DNA of 32,233 nucleotides from a virus: IMG/VR virus record IMGVR_UViG_3300027759_000280, positions 1-32,233 of that record. One strand, given 5' to 3'. Below, in pieces: positions 13,708 to 20,297 of this stretch. Position numbers and translations under genes: made by a program. Below the pieces are notes generated by a model, which saw nothing but the letters and a program-made list of their open reading frames with translations, made no database searches and was not told where the DNA came from. Position 1 is the stretch's first letter; the number at the start of each line of letters is the position of its first letter.

Positions 13708-13934
13708 GGAAAGCCGCCAGATACGACATCAACAATGCCTCGCCATGGGTGGCCGTCAAAGGTTTGTACGTCATCCCAAATCGGGAAAGGCGGGAGAAGG
13801 CCGTCATTTTGTCTGGCGCACAATACGCTTGCTGGATAGGCTTCCCATTCGACTGCGCAGACTGTTCGCCATCCAAGGAGCTTGCCTCCAAGTATTCCTC
13901 CACCAGCGCCTGCGAAAAGAGCCAGCTCATTCAT
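13191..13934 (-). CDS. C5-cytosine methyltransferase, N-terminal catalytic part, continuing in zero frame past a G10 run
   Basis: From ATG 13934 (AAGG six bases upstream; ATG 13940 is an alternative). The start M-N-E-L-A-L is followed by motif I F-A-G-A-G-G-G (SAM binding, residues 7-13) and motif IV G-G-F-P-C-Q-D with catalytic Cys77. At the G10 run (13686-13677) the canonical protein continues in the -1 frame (see 13180-13707). The zero frame nevertheless stays open to TGA 13193-13191, giving 247 residues. That tail reads S-L-W-K-T-A-Q-C-S-L, F-P-K-W-G-L-M-R-N-G-E-L, L-P-T-P-T-A-S-D and W-M-M-G-W-P-Q-G-W-T. This pattern resembles, from memory, C-terminal segments of other phage methylases. 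It lacks the ENV and QxRxR motifs, so this frame alone should not be a complete enzyme. Confidence 0.75.
   Translation of the reverse strand: MNELALFAGAGGGILGGKLLGWRTVCAVEWEAYPASVLCARQNDGLLPPFPIWDDVQTFDGHPWRGIVDVVSGGFPCQDISVAGGGQALMEKDQECGEKWHGWLAKFDPVTSLWKTAQCSLIEDSIECLETFPKWGLMRNGELWEQTSLAHPIDEKEFGYLPTPTASDQYNGNTKGIEYRNKRIIRTSQTTGTEFGAKLTDFYRLINGVNLHPNFAEWMMGWPQGWTELRPAGTAKFQKWQQQHGES
13677..13686 (-). repeat. Ten-G homopolymer at the methyltransferase frame junction
   Basis: Ten consecutive C on the plus strand, read as G10 in the gene. It is the longest mononucleotide G/C run I saw in the window (next is C8 at 21334-21341). It lies exactly where the coding frame must change. G11 would restore the canonical frame. 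Confidence 0.95.
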
Positions 13935-14202
13935 CACCATCCTTATATTTAGCCAGCGCAGTCACTTCAATGTGGTCCACCAAGCCTTGCAAAATAATGT
14001 GAGCAATGTCCACATTAGTGTCAAAGATATATGCGTTATTAAGGGTCATTGATTCATCAAGATCAGGCTCATAAGGTGCAAAGTATGAGTCAACTGACCC
14101 CTTTTCGGCTGGGCAGTATTCCAAGAAGCACACCAGATCGACATCTTCAATGGTGCAGACAAACTCAAACAAGTCTTTTGGGCAGCTGGGTGTCGGGTTC
14201 AT
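13927..14202 (-). CDS. 91-residue acidic protein, unknown function
   Basis: Strong Shine-Dalgarno GGAGGGG just upstream of ATG 14202. Acidic product with four cysteines (C7, C16, C25, C29), M-N-P-T-P-S-C-P-K-D-L-F-E-F-V at the start and V-D-I-A-H-I-I-L-Q-G-L-V-D-H-I-E late. The stop overlaps the methyltransferase start (13934), so the two are probably translated together. No family recognised. Being small, acidic and host-interaction-like in position, it could be an inhibitor protein, but nothing shows this directly. Confidence 0.7.
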   Translation of the reverse strand: MNPTPSCPKDLFEFVCTIEDVDLVCFLEYCPAEKGSVDSYFAPYEPDLDESMTLNNAYIFDTNVDIAHIILQGLVDHIEVTALAKYKDGDE

Positions 14203-14205
14203 GAC

Positions 14206-14298
14206 TCAACCCCTCCAAGCCAGCATCACGCCAATGCCACCAAAGATGATGATGGCCAAGGTGCATTCGATCAGGGTTGTGATAATTTTCTGTTTCAT
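14206..14298 (-). CDS. 30-residue transmembrane peptide, first gene of the leftward operon
   Basis: Reads M-K-Q-K-I-I-T-T-L-I-E-C-T-L-A, then I-I-I-F-G-G-I-G-V-M-L-A-W-R-G and stop. It is a single membrane span with a positive N-terminus. It stops 3 bases before the next gene and carries that gene's Shine-Dalgarno in its last codons. Its own ribosome site is weak (GAAAG). Real but uncertain. Confidence 0.5.
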   Translation of the reverse strand: MKQKIITTLIECTLAIIIFGGIGVMLAWRG

Positions 14299-14331
14299 CG
14301 TTTTCTTTCGTTAAAGTGAGTAGGAGTAACG

Positions 14332-14346
14332 AATTCTGACAGAATT
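14332..14346. promoter_or_regulatory. 15-bp perfect palindrome, candidate operator
   Basis: AATTCTG-A-CAGAATT, a perfect 7-bp inverted repeat around a single base, lies between the leftward operon (start 14298) and the rightward HTH gene (start 14413). A second 10-bp palindrome, TGTTGCAACA, follows at 14353-14362. Odd-length dyads of this size are typical operators for small HTH repressors. The binding partner is inferred to be the product of 14413-14613. Confidence 0.55.
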
Positions 14347-14376
14347 TATTTATGTTGCAACAATTATTTTTATGTG

Positions 14377-14406
14377 TTGTTTTTATACATAAAGCGCAAT
14401 TAGAAT
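14377..14406 (+). promoter_or_regulatory. Candidate sigma70-type promoter giving a leaderless HTH mRNA
   Basis: TTGTTT (14377-14382), an 18-base spacer, then TAGAAT (14401-14406, five of six matches to TATAAT). The start codon at 14413 lies only 6 bases after the -10, so transcription would begin at or next to the ATG. There is no Shine-Dalgarno before that ATG. Lambda cI made from pRM is a known leaderless repressor message. Confidence 0.45.
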
Positions 14407-14412
14407 GCGCCC

Positions 14413-14613
14413 ATGGAATCAATACACACAATTAGAGCAAAGGCCAAGGCTCACAAGATCACCATGGCTGCGGTGTGCAATGAGGCTGGCATCCAGCAGT
14501 CCCAAGTCAGCCGATGGCTAAGTGGAACTGTGGAGCCATTGTGGACATCAGTCAATCAATTGCACTTGGCACTTGAGAAACTGATCGACCAATCACCAGT
14601 CACTGTCGATTGA
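14413..14613 (+). CDS. Cro/CI-like helix-turn-helix regulator
   Basis: 66 residues. Residues 5-45 form a compact HTH: I-R-A-K-A-K-A-H-K-I-T-M-A-A-V-C-N-E-A-G (helices 1-2) and I-Q-Q-S-Q-V-S-R-W-L-S-G (recognition helix), followed by S-V-N-Q-L-H-L-A-L-E-K-L (packing helix). This is the size and layout of Cro-type proteins. It is the only plus-strand gene in the control region, and its 3' end overlaps the end of the SSB gene on the other strand by 21 bases. Likely sets the balance between leftward and rightward transcription. No integrase is seen, so lysogeny is not implied. Confidence 0.75.
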   Translation: MESIHTIRAKAKAHKITMAAVCNEAGIQQSQVSRWLSGTVEPLWTSVNQLHLALEKLIDQSPVTVD

Positions 14614-15159
14614 AGGCGCAGCAGCTGGTGCAGATTTGCCAGCAGCAATGCCAAAGTCACTGGCTGCCGATGGCTTTGCACCACCAAGCGAGTCACCCTT
14701 AGACAACAACATGATGTTGTTCAAACCATACGACACGCCTTTATTGCCTGCCTGGTCATAAGCATAGGCATTCAAACTTACGCGGCCATAGTCGCCAGAG
14801 ACAATATCTTGTGATCCAAGAATGTCATGGCCATGGGCATCCACTGCGCCAGGCTTAGTGGTTGACTTGGTGTTAAAAAAGTAATGGCCAGCATACTCTG
14901 GACCAAGTGGGCCGCCATCAGATTTCAACTCAGTGTCGCCATCACGCAATGGATTGCGCACAGTCTTTGGAATTTTGTCCCCAAACTTGGCAGTCAATGC
15001 GGCCTTGGCTGCCGCTTTCAATTGATTCACAGTTTCGGTGTCTGTCTTTGGGACAAGCACCTGAGTTGAGAACTCCTCTTTGCCGTTCATCTCATTCTTG
15101 CGAGCAGTCAATGCTGAGAAATAAGAGAAGCGAACTTTGCCGGTTACGACTCTGGTCAT
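14593..15159 (-). CDS. ssb: Single-stranded DNA-binding protein, Enc34/DUF2815-like
   Basis: 188 residues. The start T-G-K-V-R-F-S-Y, then F-S-T-Q-V-L-V-P-K-T-D and N-P-L-R-D-G-D are characteristic of the DUF2815 (Enc34-type) phage SSB family. After these come G-H-Y-F-F-N-T-K-S, I-V-S-G-D-Y-G-R-V-S-L-N-A-Y-A-Y and G-V-S-Y-G-L-N-N-I-M. The C-terminus is a low-complexity Ala/Ser/Pro linker ending in acidic D-S-D-W, a tip like that used by other SSBs to recruit partners. Good Shine-Dalgarno (AAAAGGA). It is divergent from the helicase gene, with which it shares a 111-base promoter region. Confidence 0.85.
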   Translation of the reverse strand: MTRVVTGKVRFSYFSALTARKNEMNGKEEFSTQVLVPKTDTETVNQLKAAAKAALTAKFGDKIPKTVRNPLRDGDTELKSDGGPLGPEYAGHYFFNTKSTTKPGAVDAHGHDILGSQDIVSGDYGRVSLNAYAYDQAGNKGVSYGLNNIMLLSKGDSLGGAKPSAASDFGIAAGKSAPAAAPSIDSDW

Positions 15160-15202
15160 GGTTTTTTCCTTTTAAATGTTTAAGGGTTTTTACGTTTCTG
15201 CG

Positions 15203-15230
15203 ATTAAACAGAAATTGCACTTTAGCACAA
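15203..15230 (-). promoter_or_regulatory. Candidate promoter for the SSB gene
   Basis: Read leftward: TTGTGC (15230-15225), 16-base spacer, TTTAAT (15208-15203, five of six to TATAAT). It overlaps the rightward promoter candidate, so the two may compete. Based on sequence match only. Confidence 0.4.
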
Positions 15231-15242
15231 ATCAGATATGAT
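15215..15242 (+). promoter_or_regulatory. Candidate promoter for the helicase-nuclease-primase operon
   Basis: TTGCAC (15215-15220), 16-base spacer, TATGAT (15237-15242, five of six to TATAAT), 28 bases before the helicase ATG. A GAGG ribosome site follows at 15259-15262. Confidence 0.45.
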
Positions 15243-15270
15243 GCTGACAAGTTAAAACGAGGAAAACGAA

Positions 15271-16497
15271 ATGCAACTATTCCCCCATCAGCAAGAGGCC
15301 AAACTTTTCTTGCTGTCCAGGCGCAGGGCCATACTGGCCGACCAGCCCCGTGTTGGTAAGACGCTACCCACAGCAGCTGCTGCACTTGAAAACCTACCCG
15401 CACTTATCGTTTGCCCAGCCATTGCCAAGACAGTCTGGGAATCTGCATTTGCCAAACTGGCCCCCAATGTCTCGGTCCATGTGGTCAACGGCAAACGTGG
15501 CGCTTCAGAGGTGAATAGTGCAGACATCACCATCATCAACTACGATGTTTTGCAATATGGTGTAACTAATGTTGACAGATATAACACTCTAGTCTTGGAT
15601 GAGTGCCACAGGATTAAGAATCCAAAAGCGCAAAGAACTAAGGCCGCGATGCTGGCCATGAAGAAGGTGGACCATGTTTATGCATTGTCTGGCACGCCTA
15701 TCCCAAACAGGCCCATTGAACTGTGGCCAATTCTGCACGGCCTTGGCATCTACAGAGGCGGCTGGTACGACTTTGCAGGCCGGTACGCAAAGATGTGGTC
15801 AGCCCCATGGGGCTTGGACACCAGTGGCGCGTCTAACCTGGTCGAACTTAAAGAGCTGATGAAGCCCCATGTCATGCGTAGAAAAAAAGAAGATATTTTC
15901 AAAGACTACAAAGAGCCACAAGTCAGTCTGATCACGTTTGATCTGGCCAATGACAAACGAGAGCAAACCTTTGATGCCGATGCATTGCTGGCCAACCCAA
16001 ACGCGCTCATGGCCTTTGAAGGCTTGGCCGAGATCATGCGGGAAGCCGGTATGCGCAAAGTGCAGGCTGCCAGTGAATTCATCGAGAATTTGCTTGTCGC
16101 CAACGAGCCGGTGGTGGTCTTTGCGCACCATAAGGATGTGGTGGCCGAGTTAGAGAAACTGCTATTTATCCACAAACCAGTGATTGTGGTGGGTGATACG
16201 CCAAGGGCCAAGCGCGACCAAGCGATTGCAGACTTTCAGTCTGGCCAGACCAAATGCATCATTGGCAACATTGCCGCCATGTCTGAAGGTGTGGACCTAT
16301 CGGCTGCCGACACCATTGTCTTTGTCGAATGCACTTGGTCCACATCAGCACTGGAGCAAGCCTCCAGCCGTGTCGAAAACATCACCAAAAACGGCATTGC
16401 ACCCGTCATCTACATTTTGACCATCAAAGCAAGCCTAGACCACAATGTGCTGGCCAAGGTGCTGAAGAAGCTCAATGTCGTCAATCAAATCATTTAA
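15271..16497 (+). CDS. SF2 helicase / ATPase, SNF2-like
   Basis: 408 residues. Motif I A-D-Q-P-R-V-G-K-T (23-31), motif Ia A-L-I-V-C-P-A, motif II D-E-C-H (110-113), motif III S-G-T-P (140-143), motif V G-V-D-L-S-A-A-D (340-347) and motif VI Q-A-S-S-R-V-E-N (363-370). SNF2-type phage helicases act on replication forks or recombination intermediates. Motif VI normally carries two arginines (Q-x-x-x-R-x-x-R); here the second position is Asn. That is unusual and may lower ATPase coupling. It is followed 14 bases later by the nuclease gene, with which it probably works. Confidence 0.9.
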   Translation: MQLFPHQQEAKLFLLSRRRAILADQPRVGKTLPTAAAALENLPALIVCPAIAKTVWESAFAKLAPNVSVHVVNGKRGASEVNSADITIINYDVLQYGVTNVDRYNTLVLDECHRIKNPKAQRTKAAMLAMKKVDHVYALSGTPIPNRPIELWPILHGLGIYRGGWYDFAGRYAKMWSAPWGLDTSGASNLVELKELMKPHVMRRKKEDIFKDYKEPQVSLITFDLANDKREQTFDADALLANPNALMAFEGLAEIMREAGMRKVQAASEFIENLLVANEPVVVFAHHKDVVAELEKLLFIHKPVIVVGDTPRAKRDQAIADFQSGQTKCIIGNIAAMSEGVDLSAADTIVFVECTWSTSALEQASSRVENITKNGIAPVIYILTIKASLDHNVLAKVLKKLNVVNQII

Positions 16498-16511
16498 CCC
16501 TTGGAGAAACC

Positions 16512-17519
16512 ATGCAACATGAAACCCGAAAACACGCCCGACTCTCAGCATCCAGAACAGACCGCTTCATGTCTTGCCCTGGCTCATACCGGCTTGAATC
16601 CCTCATGCCTTATGAGCCGGCAGGCGAGGCGGCTGCCATTGGCACAGCGATCCATGAACTGTCTGAAATCATTCTGCGCAATGGTGAAATTCCAGCCGGA
16701 ACTGATCAGGACCATGTGGCCATGGCCCAAGGCTATGCAGACTTTGTCAATACTCTGGTCGAGAATCCGCGCAAAAAGCTCATCGAAGTAAACCTAGATG
16801 AAGGTCTCAAATCCCTGCACCCAGCGCTTGGTGGAACGGCTGATGCCATTCTGGTCGATGGAAACCATCTTCATGTCATTGATCTGAAGACTGGCCGTGT
16901 GGCCGTTGACGCAAATGACAACAAGCAGCTGCTGACCTATGCACTTGGCGCAATGCGCCAGCTTAAAGCTCCAAACACCATCGAATGCACCATGCACATA
17001 TTCCAGCCCCGTGTTGGCCACAGCAAGTGGACAGTCTCTGGTCAAAACTTGATAGACCATGGTGAGCGATTGAAGTCAGCAGCCGAGCTGGCGCTGACAG
17101 GCGATGCACCCACAAGCCCAAGCCCTGATGCTTGTCGGTACTGCAAGGCCAAGACCATTTGTCCCAGTATGCGCGAGAAGGTCCAAGAGGTCGCCAGAAA
17201 CGACTTCAAGCCTGATACCACTGTCACCCCTGAGATGCTAGACAACGCAGCTCTGGTGGCCGCATGGGCCGATGCCGTGCAGTCTGCTGCCAAGGCTCAG
17301 ATCACTGAAGGCAAAGCAATCCAAGGCTGGACCATGCGCGCTGGCCGTAAGACAAAATTCTGGAAAGACGAGGCGCTGGTCATGGAAGCATTCAAAGACA
17401 ACCTAAAGATGTGGGAGTTGAAGTCGCCCAGTGCTGTCTTGAAACTTGGTGTCGAAGTCAGCGAAGACCTAGTCGGTGAAAAGGTGGCTGCGCCAAGTCT
17501 TGTCAAGGCGAAAGAATAG
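16512..17519 (+). CDS. PD-(D/E)XK exonuclease, Cas4/DUF2800-like with Fe-S cysteines
   Basis: I start at ATG 16512 (GGAG five bases upstream); earlier in-frame ATGs lie inside the helicase gene. 335 residues. Catalytic set: Glu92 (I-E-V-N), Asp111 (G-G-T-A-D), Asp124 and Lys126 (V-I-D-L-K-T-G) and Gln139 (K-Q-L-L-T-Y). Cys22 (S-C-P-G-S) with Cys208, Cys211 and Cys217 forms the Cas4/AddB-type 4Fe-4S pattern. Such enzymes resect DNA ends with a helicase partner, here likely the neighbour at 15271. Part of the DUF2800 phage family. Confidence 0.85.
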   Translation: MQHETRKHARLSASRTDRFMSCPGSYRLESLMPYEPAGEAAAIGTAIHELSEIILRNGEIPAGTDQDHVAMAQGYADFVNTLVENPRKKLIEVNLDEGLKSLHPALGGTADAILVDGNHLHVIDLKTGRVAVDANDNKQLLTYALGAMRQLKAPNTIECTMHIFQPRVGHSKWTVSGQNLIDHGERLKSAAELALTGDAPTSPSPDACRYCKAKTICPSMREKVQEVARNDFKPDTTVTPEMLDNAALVAAWADAVQSAAKAQITEGKAIQGWTMRAGRKTKFWKDEALVMEAFKDNLKMWELKSPSAVLKLGVEVSEDLVGEKVAAPSLVKAKE

Positions 17520-17543
17520 AATCCAATCCCTGCCAAAAGAAAA

Positions 17544-17573
17544 GACCTGACAGCGCGTTAACACTGCCAGGTC
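17544..17573 (+). other. Intergenic hairpin without U-tract
   Basis: GACCTG (17544-17549) pairs with CAGGTC (17568-17573), extended inward by CAG/CTG after one mismatch, with a 10-base loop. No run of Ts follows, so it is not a classic terminator. It may slow transcription, protect the 3' end of the upstream mRNA, or influence initiation of the primase gene. Confidence 0.4.
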
Positions 17574-17624
17574 AAAGTCAATCTCATGGCAACCTCAATG
17601 AAACCCCTAACTAAAGGAATTTCA

Positions 17625-19754
17625 GTGTCAACTATAACTGAAACACCCCTGCCAGATACATTTTCACAGTCGCAATCTGTCGCCTGCAAGATTGGCACAG
17701 TCGCCCCAGATGCAGTCTTCTGCACCTTTGCCCTGCAAGGCTCTAAGAAAATCCCCTACAAGCGATCTGGCCAAGGTGTGGCACGGGATACAGACCCGAC
17801 AGACCTCTACAACGCTGAAGACATTTGGGCCATGGAGTCATGCCCTCATGGCCAATATCTTGGCCTTGTTCAGCAGCGCCCGATCATCTCCGCATCAGGA
17901 AACTATTTGGTTTGCCTCGATGTGGATATGAAGCACGCTAGTGGCCCAACCAATGTGGCCATCCAGCGCATGGCCAAATTTGTCAAGGCCAACAAGATGC
18001 TGACCGAGGTCTCTGTCTCAGGCCGTGGCCGCCATGTGTTCCTTTGGGTCCAACCACCAAAAGAATCTGACCAGGTGCTGCCGAAATACAAGCTCGGTGG
18101 TGGCCAAGAGCTTGAAGTATTTGGCCTGCCAAACAGTGCCGGCAAGTCAGTGCTACTTAGTGGCAATCAATTGGTCGGTGAATTTCAAGAGGCAGTCGAT
18201 TTGCATGAGCTGCTGCAAGACTGGGGCATCATCGAGCAGCACCAACTGCAAGAGCCAAAGCCTGCTACCCCGAGCCAATCATTTGACTTCACCCAATTAG
18301 GCTCAAGGCTTGATGACAGCGATCTTGATCGCGCTATCAAGGCTTTGCACCATATTTCCCCAGACTGCGACTATGACCAGTGGATTGAGCTTGGCCAAGC
18401 GCTGCACACCGAATTCGGAGAAGCGGGTCTTGGCCCATGGATGACATGGTCTATGGCTGGCCAAAAGTTTGCCGGCACAAAAGACATTGAAATCCACTGG
18501 AAGAGCTTTCACCAGGGCAAAGGTGTGGGGCTTGGCACACTCTATAAACACGCCAAAGATTGTGGCTGGGAGCCGCCAACCAAACAGGCCGAGCGCAAAT
18601 CAGCGGTGGAAGACTTTGCAGCAGTCATCAATGCGCCAGTGGCCACAGACACACTAGACCCATCATGGCCAGAGCTTGCCTTAGACCTGACAAAGCTCAA
18701 TCCCATTGATTATCTGATCGAGGGATTCATGGCCCATTCGTTTTTCATCTTGGCCGGTCAGCCTGGTGTGGGTAAGACCACAGCAGTCTTATCCATGTGC
18801 ATGGTCATGGCAGGGTTTTCAGTAGATGGCTGCGAGATTCACGCTAAAAAGAAACGCAAGTCAATAATCGTGACAGAAGACAGTGACCAGATAATCAGAA
18901 CACTATTTGCATATTCAAAGCATTACAAGATAAATAACTTAAACGACTGGTTTGTGGTTATTGATGCCAGAAGGTCAAATGTCAAAGATTTATTAAGGCT
19001 TGCCCATAATATTGAGCGCCACACTGTTAACGGCATTAAACCATTATTGGTTCTGGACACGGCCAATGCGACCATGGATATTGACAACGAGAATGACAAC
19101 TCAGAAGTGGGTAGCTTTATTGCCGCCATCAAGCAGACCATATTCATACAGCAAAAAGCCCCAGTCTGTATCCTGACCCACACAAACAAAACAATTTCCC
19201 GCCAAGACTCCGATGCCATGGCCCGTGGTGCATCAGCATTCACAGGCGATGCAACCCTTACAGGCGTGCTTTTCATGGATGAGGATAACCAGCGCTACCT
19301 AAAGCTGACCAAAACGCGCTATGAGCCTCAATTCAGAGAAATCAAATTCGACTCAATCACATTTCCAGAACTGGTCACCACAGCAGCTGGTGATCTGCAA
19401 GAGATTATTTGTCGGGTGGCCATTCCAGCCATGTCGTCAGAACAAGACCGAATGGCCGCCAAGCAATCAATCCAAGACAGTGCCAAAGAGCAGCGCATCC
19501 AAGACAAGTGCGATGAGGTTTGCATGGTGGTCCAGTCCATCATCAACGATAAAGGCAGCGTCATTATGCGCAGAGGACCAGGCAGGCCAGTTGTGCCAAA
19601 AGAACTCCAAAACGCCTACCAACTGGATTGGACCGAGATATTCAGCAGCGTTAAAGGCAGTGATGCAGGCTATATCCGCAAGCACATTGGCACGGCCATC
19701 TTCACCAGATTCGCACCAAACGAGCCACTGTCAGGCTGGGTTAAGTTGGCATGA
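17625..19754 (+). CDS. Bifunctional primase-helicase (AEP primase, PriCT-2, RecA-like helicase)
   Basis: I prefer GTG 17625, which has AAAGGA six bases upstream. ATG 17586 lacks a ribosome site and would add 13 residues (numbering below is from that ATG). The primase part shows L-D-V-D (Asp112, Asp114), S-G-R-G-R-H (His150) and E-V-F-G, the three AEP motifs. A PriCT-2 domain follows at about 245-328 (A-I-K-A-L-H-H-I-S-P-D, W-x-x-W-S, T-L-Y-K-H-A-K). The helicase part has Walker A G-Q-P-G-V-G-K-T-T (391-399), Walker B L-L-V-L-D-T (487-492) and I-L-T-H-T-N-K. The C-terminal 150 residues could bind the iterons directly downstream, as P4 alpha protein does at its origin (inference). Confidence 0.9.
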   Translation: MSTITETPLPDTFSQSQSVACKIGTVAPDAVFCTFALQGSKKIPYKRSGQGVARDTDPTDLYNAEDIWAMESCPHGQYLGLVQQRPIISASGNYLVCLDVDMKHASGPTNVAIQRMAKFVKANKMLTEVSVSGRGRHVFLWVQPPKESDQVLPKYKLGGGQELEVFGLPNSAGKSVLLSGNQLVGEFQEAVDLHELLQDWGIIEQHQLQEPKPATPSQSFDFTQLGSRLDDSDLDRAIKALHHISPDCDYDQWIELGQALHTEFGEAGLGPWMTWSMAGQKFAGTKDIEIHWKSFHQGKGVGLGTLYKHAKDCGWEPPTKQAERKSAVEDFAAVINAPVATDTLDPSWPELALDLTKLNPIDYLIEGFMAHSFFILAGQPGVGKTTAVLSMCMVMAGFSVDGCEIHAKKKRKSIIVTEDSDQIIRTLFAYSKHYKINNLNDWFVVIDARRSNVKDLLRLAHNIERHTVNGIKPLLVLDTANATMDIDNENDNSEVGSFIAAIKQTIFIQQKAPVCILTHTNKTISRQDSDAMARGASAFTGDATLTGVLFMDEDNQRYLKLTKTRYEPQFREIKFDSITFPELVTTAAGDLQEIICRVAIPAMSSEQDRMAAKQSIQDSAKEQRIQDKCDEVCMVVQSIINDKGSVIMRRGPGRPVVPKELQNAYQLDWTEIFSSVKGSDAGYIRKHIGTAIFTRFAPNEPLSGWVKLA

Positions 19755-19789
19755 CCAGTCTAATGCGGAAAGGCGGAACTAATACGGAA

Positions 19790-19811
19790 CTAATGCGGAA
19801 TTCCGTATTAG
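19790..19811. repeat. 22-bp palindrome formed by two head-to-head iterons
   Basis: CTAATGCGGAA (19790-19800) meets TTCCGTATTAG (19801-19811). It is perfect except for one G-T pair. This is a possible dimer-binding or cruciform site. Confidence 0.85.
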
Positions 19812-19828
19812 ACAATGGCAGGGATTGT

Positions 19829-19861
19829 TGGATAAGTGGGGGTCGTAGACCCACTTATCCA
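19829..19861. repeat. 12-bp perfect inverted repeat with 9-base loop overlapping a DnaA box
   Basis: TGGATAAGTGGG (19829-19840) and CCCACTTATCCA (19850-19861). The right arm runs into a perfect DnaA box (19855-19863). A stable hairpin in single-stranded DNA, possibly a priming or helicase-loading site. Confidence 0.85.
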
Positions 19862-19891
19862 CAGACCAGTCTCGGCTTGGAAGGTACTTCA

Positions 19892-19944
19892 GTTTCTAAT
19901 GCGGAAAGGCGGAAAATTCCTTAAGGGCTTTCCGTATTAGAAAC
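19892..19944. repeat. 17-bp inverted repeat built from iterons
   Basis: Left arm 19892-19908 (GTTTCTAATGCGGAAAG) pairs with right arm 19928-19944 with a single G-T mismatch and a 19-base spacer. Both arms contain an iteron, so the stem and the iterons are the same sequence. Confidence 0.85.
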
Positions 19945-19976
19945 GAGCATTTGATGGTCCAACACAAAGGAAAGTT

Positions 19977-20297
19977 ATGCACAGGTTATCCACAAATTTA
20001 GATTTCATCGAAGATGAGCGCGTTTTCTGCCATCAATGCGCTAATGCGGAAATGGTAGAGCAGCGCCAGTCAATGCCAGCCGAGCAGATGGAAAGACACC
20101 GAAAGGTCAATGCAAAACCACTGCAATGGATGTTTGACCAAGCAAAGATAAAAGGTGGATGGGCAACTGTTACATGGTCCGAACACCAGTGCGCCAAAAC
20201 CGGACTGGCTGCATTCCCGACTGATGTCAAACACCGATGCCATCTATTCCAAGCCAAAGCCTCGGCAGTAGAATCCGAAGCATGGTGGTTGACTTAA
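19977..20297 (+). CDS. 106-residue Cys/His-containing protein, unknown
   Basis: ATG 19977 with GGAAAG just upstream. The product has C-H-Q-C-A-N-A-E near residue 18, M-E-R-H-R-K-V-N-A-K, W-A-T-V-T-W-S-E-H-Q-C and H-R-C-H-L-F. Paired Cys/His residues suggest metal binding. Two DnaA-box sequences (19975-19983, 19986-19994) cover its first codons and a further iteron sits at 20042-20051. Expression may therefore respond to origin occupancy. Overlaps the nuclease gene by 16 bases. Confidence 0.65.
   Translation: MHRLSTNLDFIEDERVFCHQCANAEMVEQRQSMPAEQMERHRKVNAKPLQWMFDQAKIKGGWATVTWSEHQCAKTGLAAFPTDVKHRCHLFQAKASAVESEAWWLT

Larger units (their letters stand above)
19759..19914 (+). repeat. 20-bp direct repeat within origin candidate 1
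   Basis: The same 20 bases (TCTAATGCGG followed by AAAGGCGGAA) occur at 19759-19778 and 19895-19914, 136 bases apart. Each contains one iteron. Confidence 0.9.
19755..19994. other. Candidate replication origin 1: iterons, long inverted repeats and DnaA boxes
   Basis: A 222-base non-coding gap plus the first codons of the next gene. TAATGCGGAA or TAATACGGAA occurs at 19761, 19780, 19791 and 19897, and in reverse at 19801-19810 and 19930-19939. DnaA-box matches are TTATCCACA (19855-19863 and 19986-19994) and TTATGCACA (19975-19983). Three large inverted repeats are present (listed separately). It lies directly after the primase-helicase gene, as in several phage and plasmid replicons. Functional assignment is inference. 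Confidence 0.65.

Noticed and set aside
14165-14431. 88-codon minus-strand frame
   Set aside because: Crosses the control region and overlaps the two coupled small genes; low-complexity His/Asn/Leu composition.
16512-17519. Cas4 as part of a CRISPR system
   Set aside because: Residues fit the phage DUF2800/Cas4-like nuclease group, and no Cas1, Cas2 or array is present.
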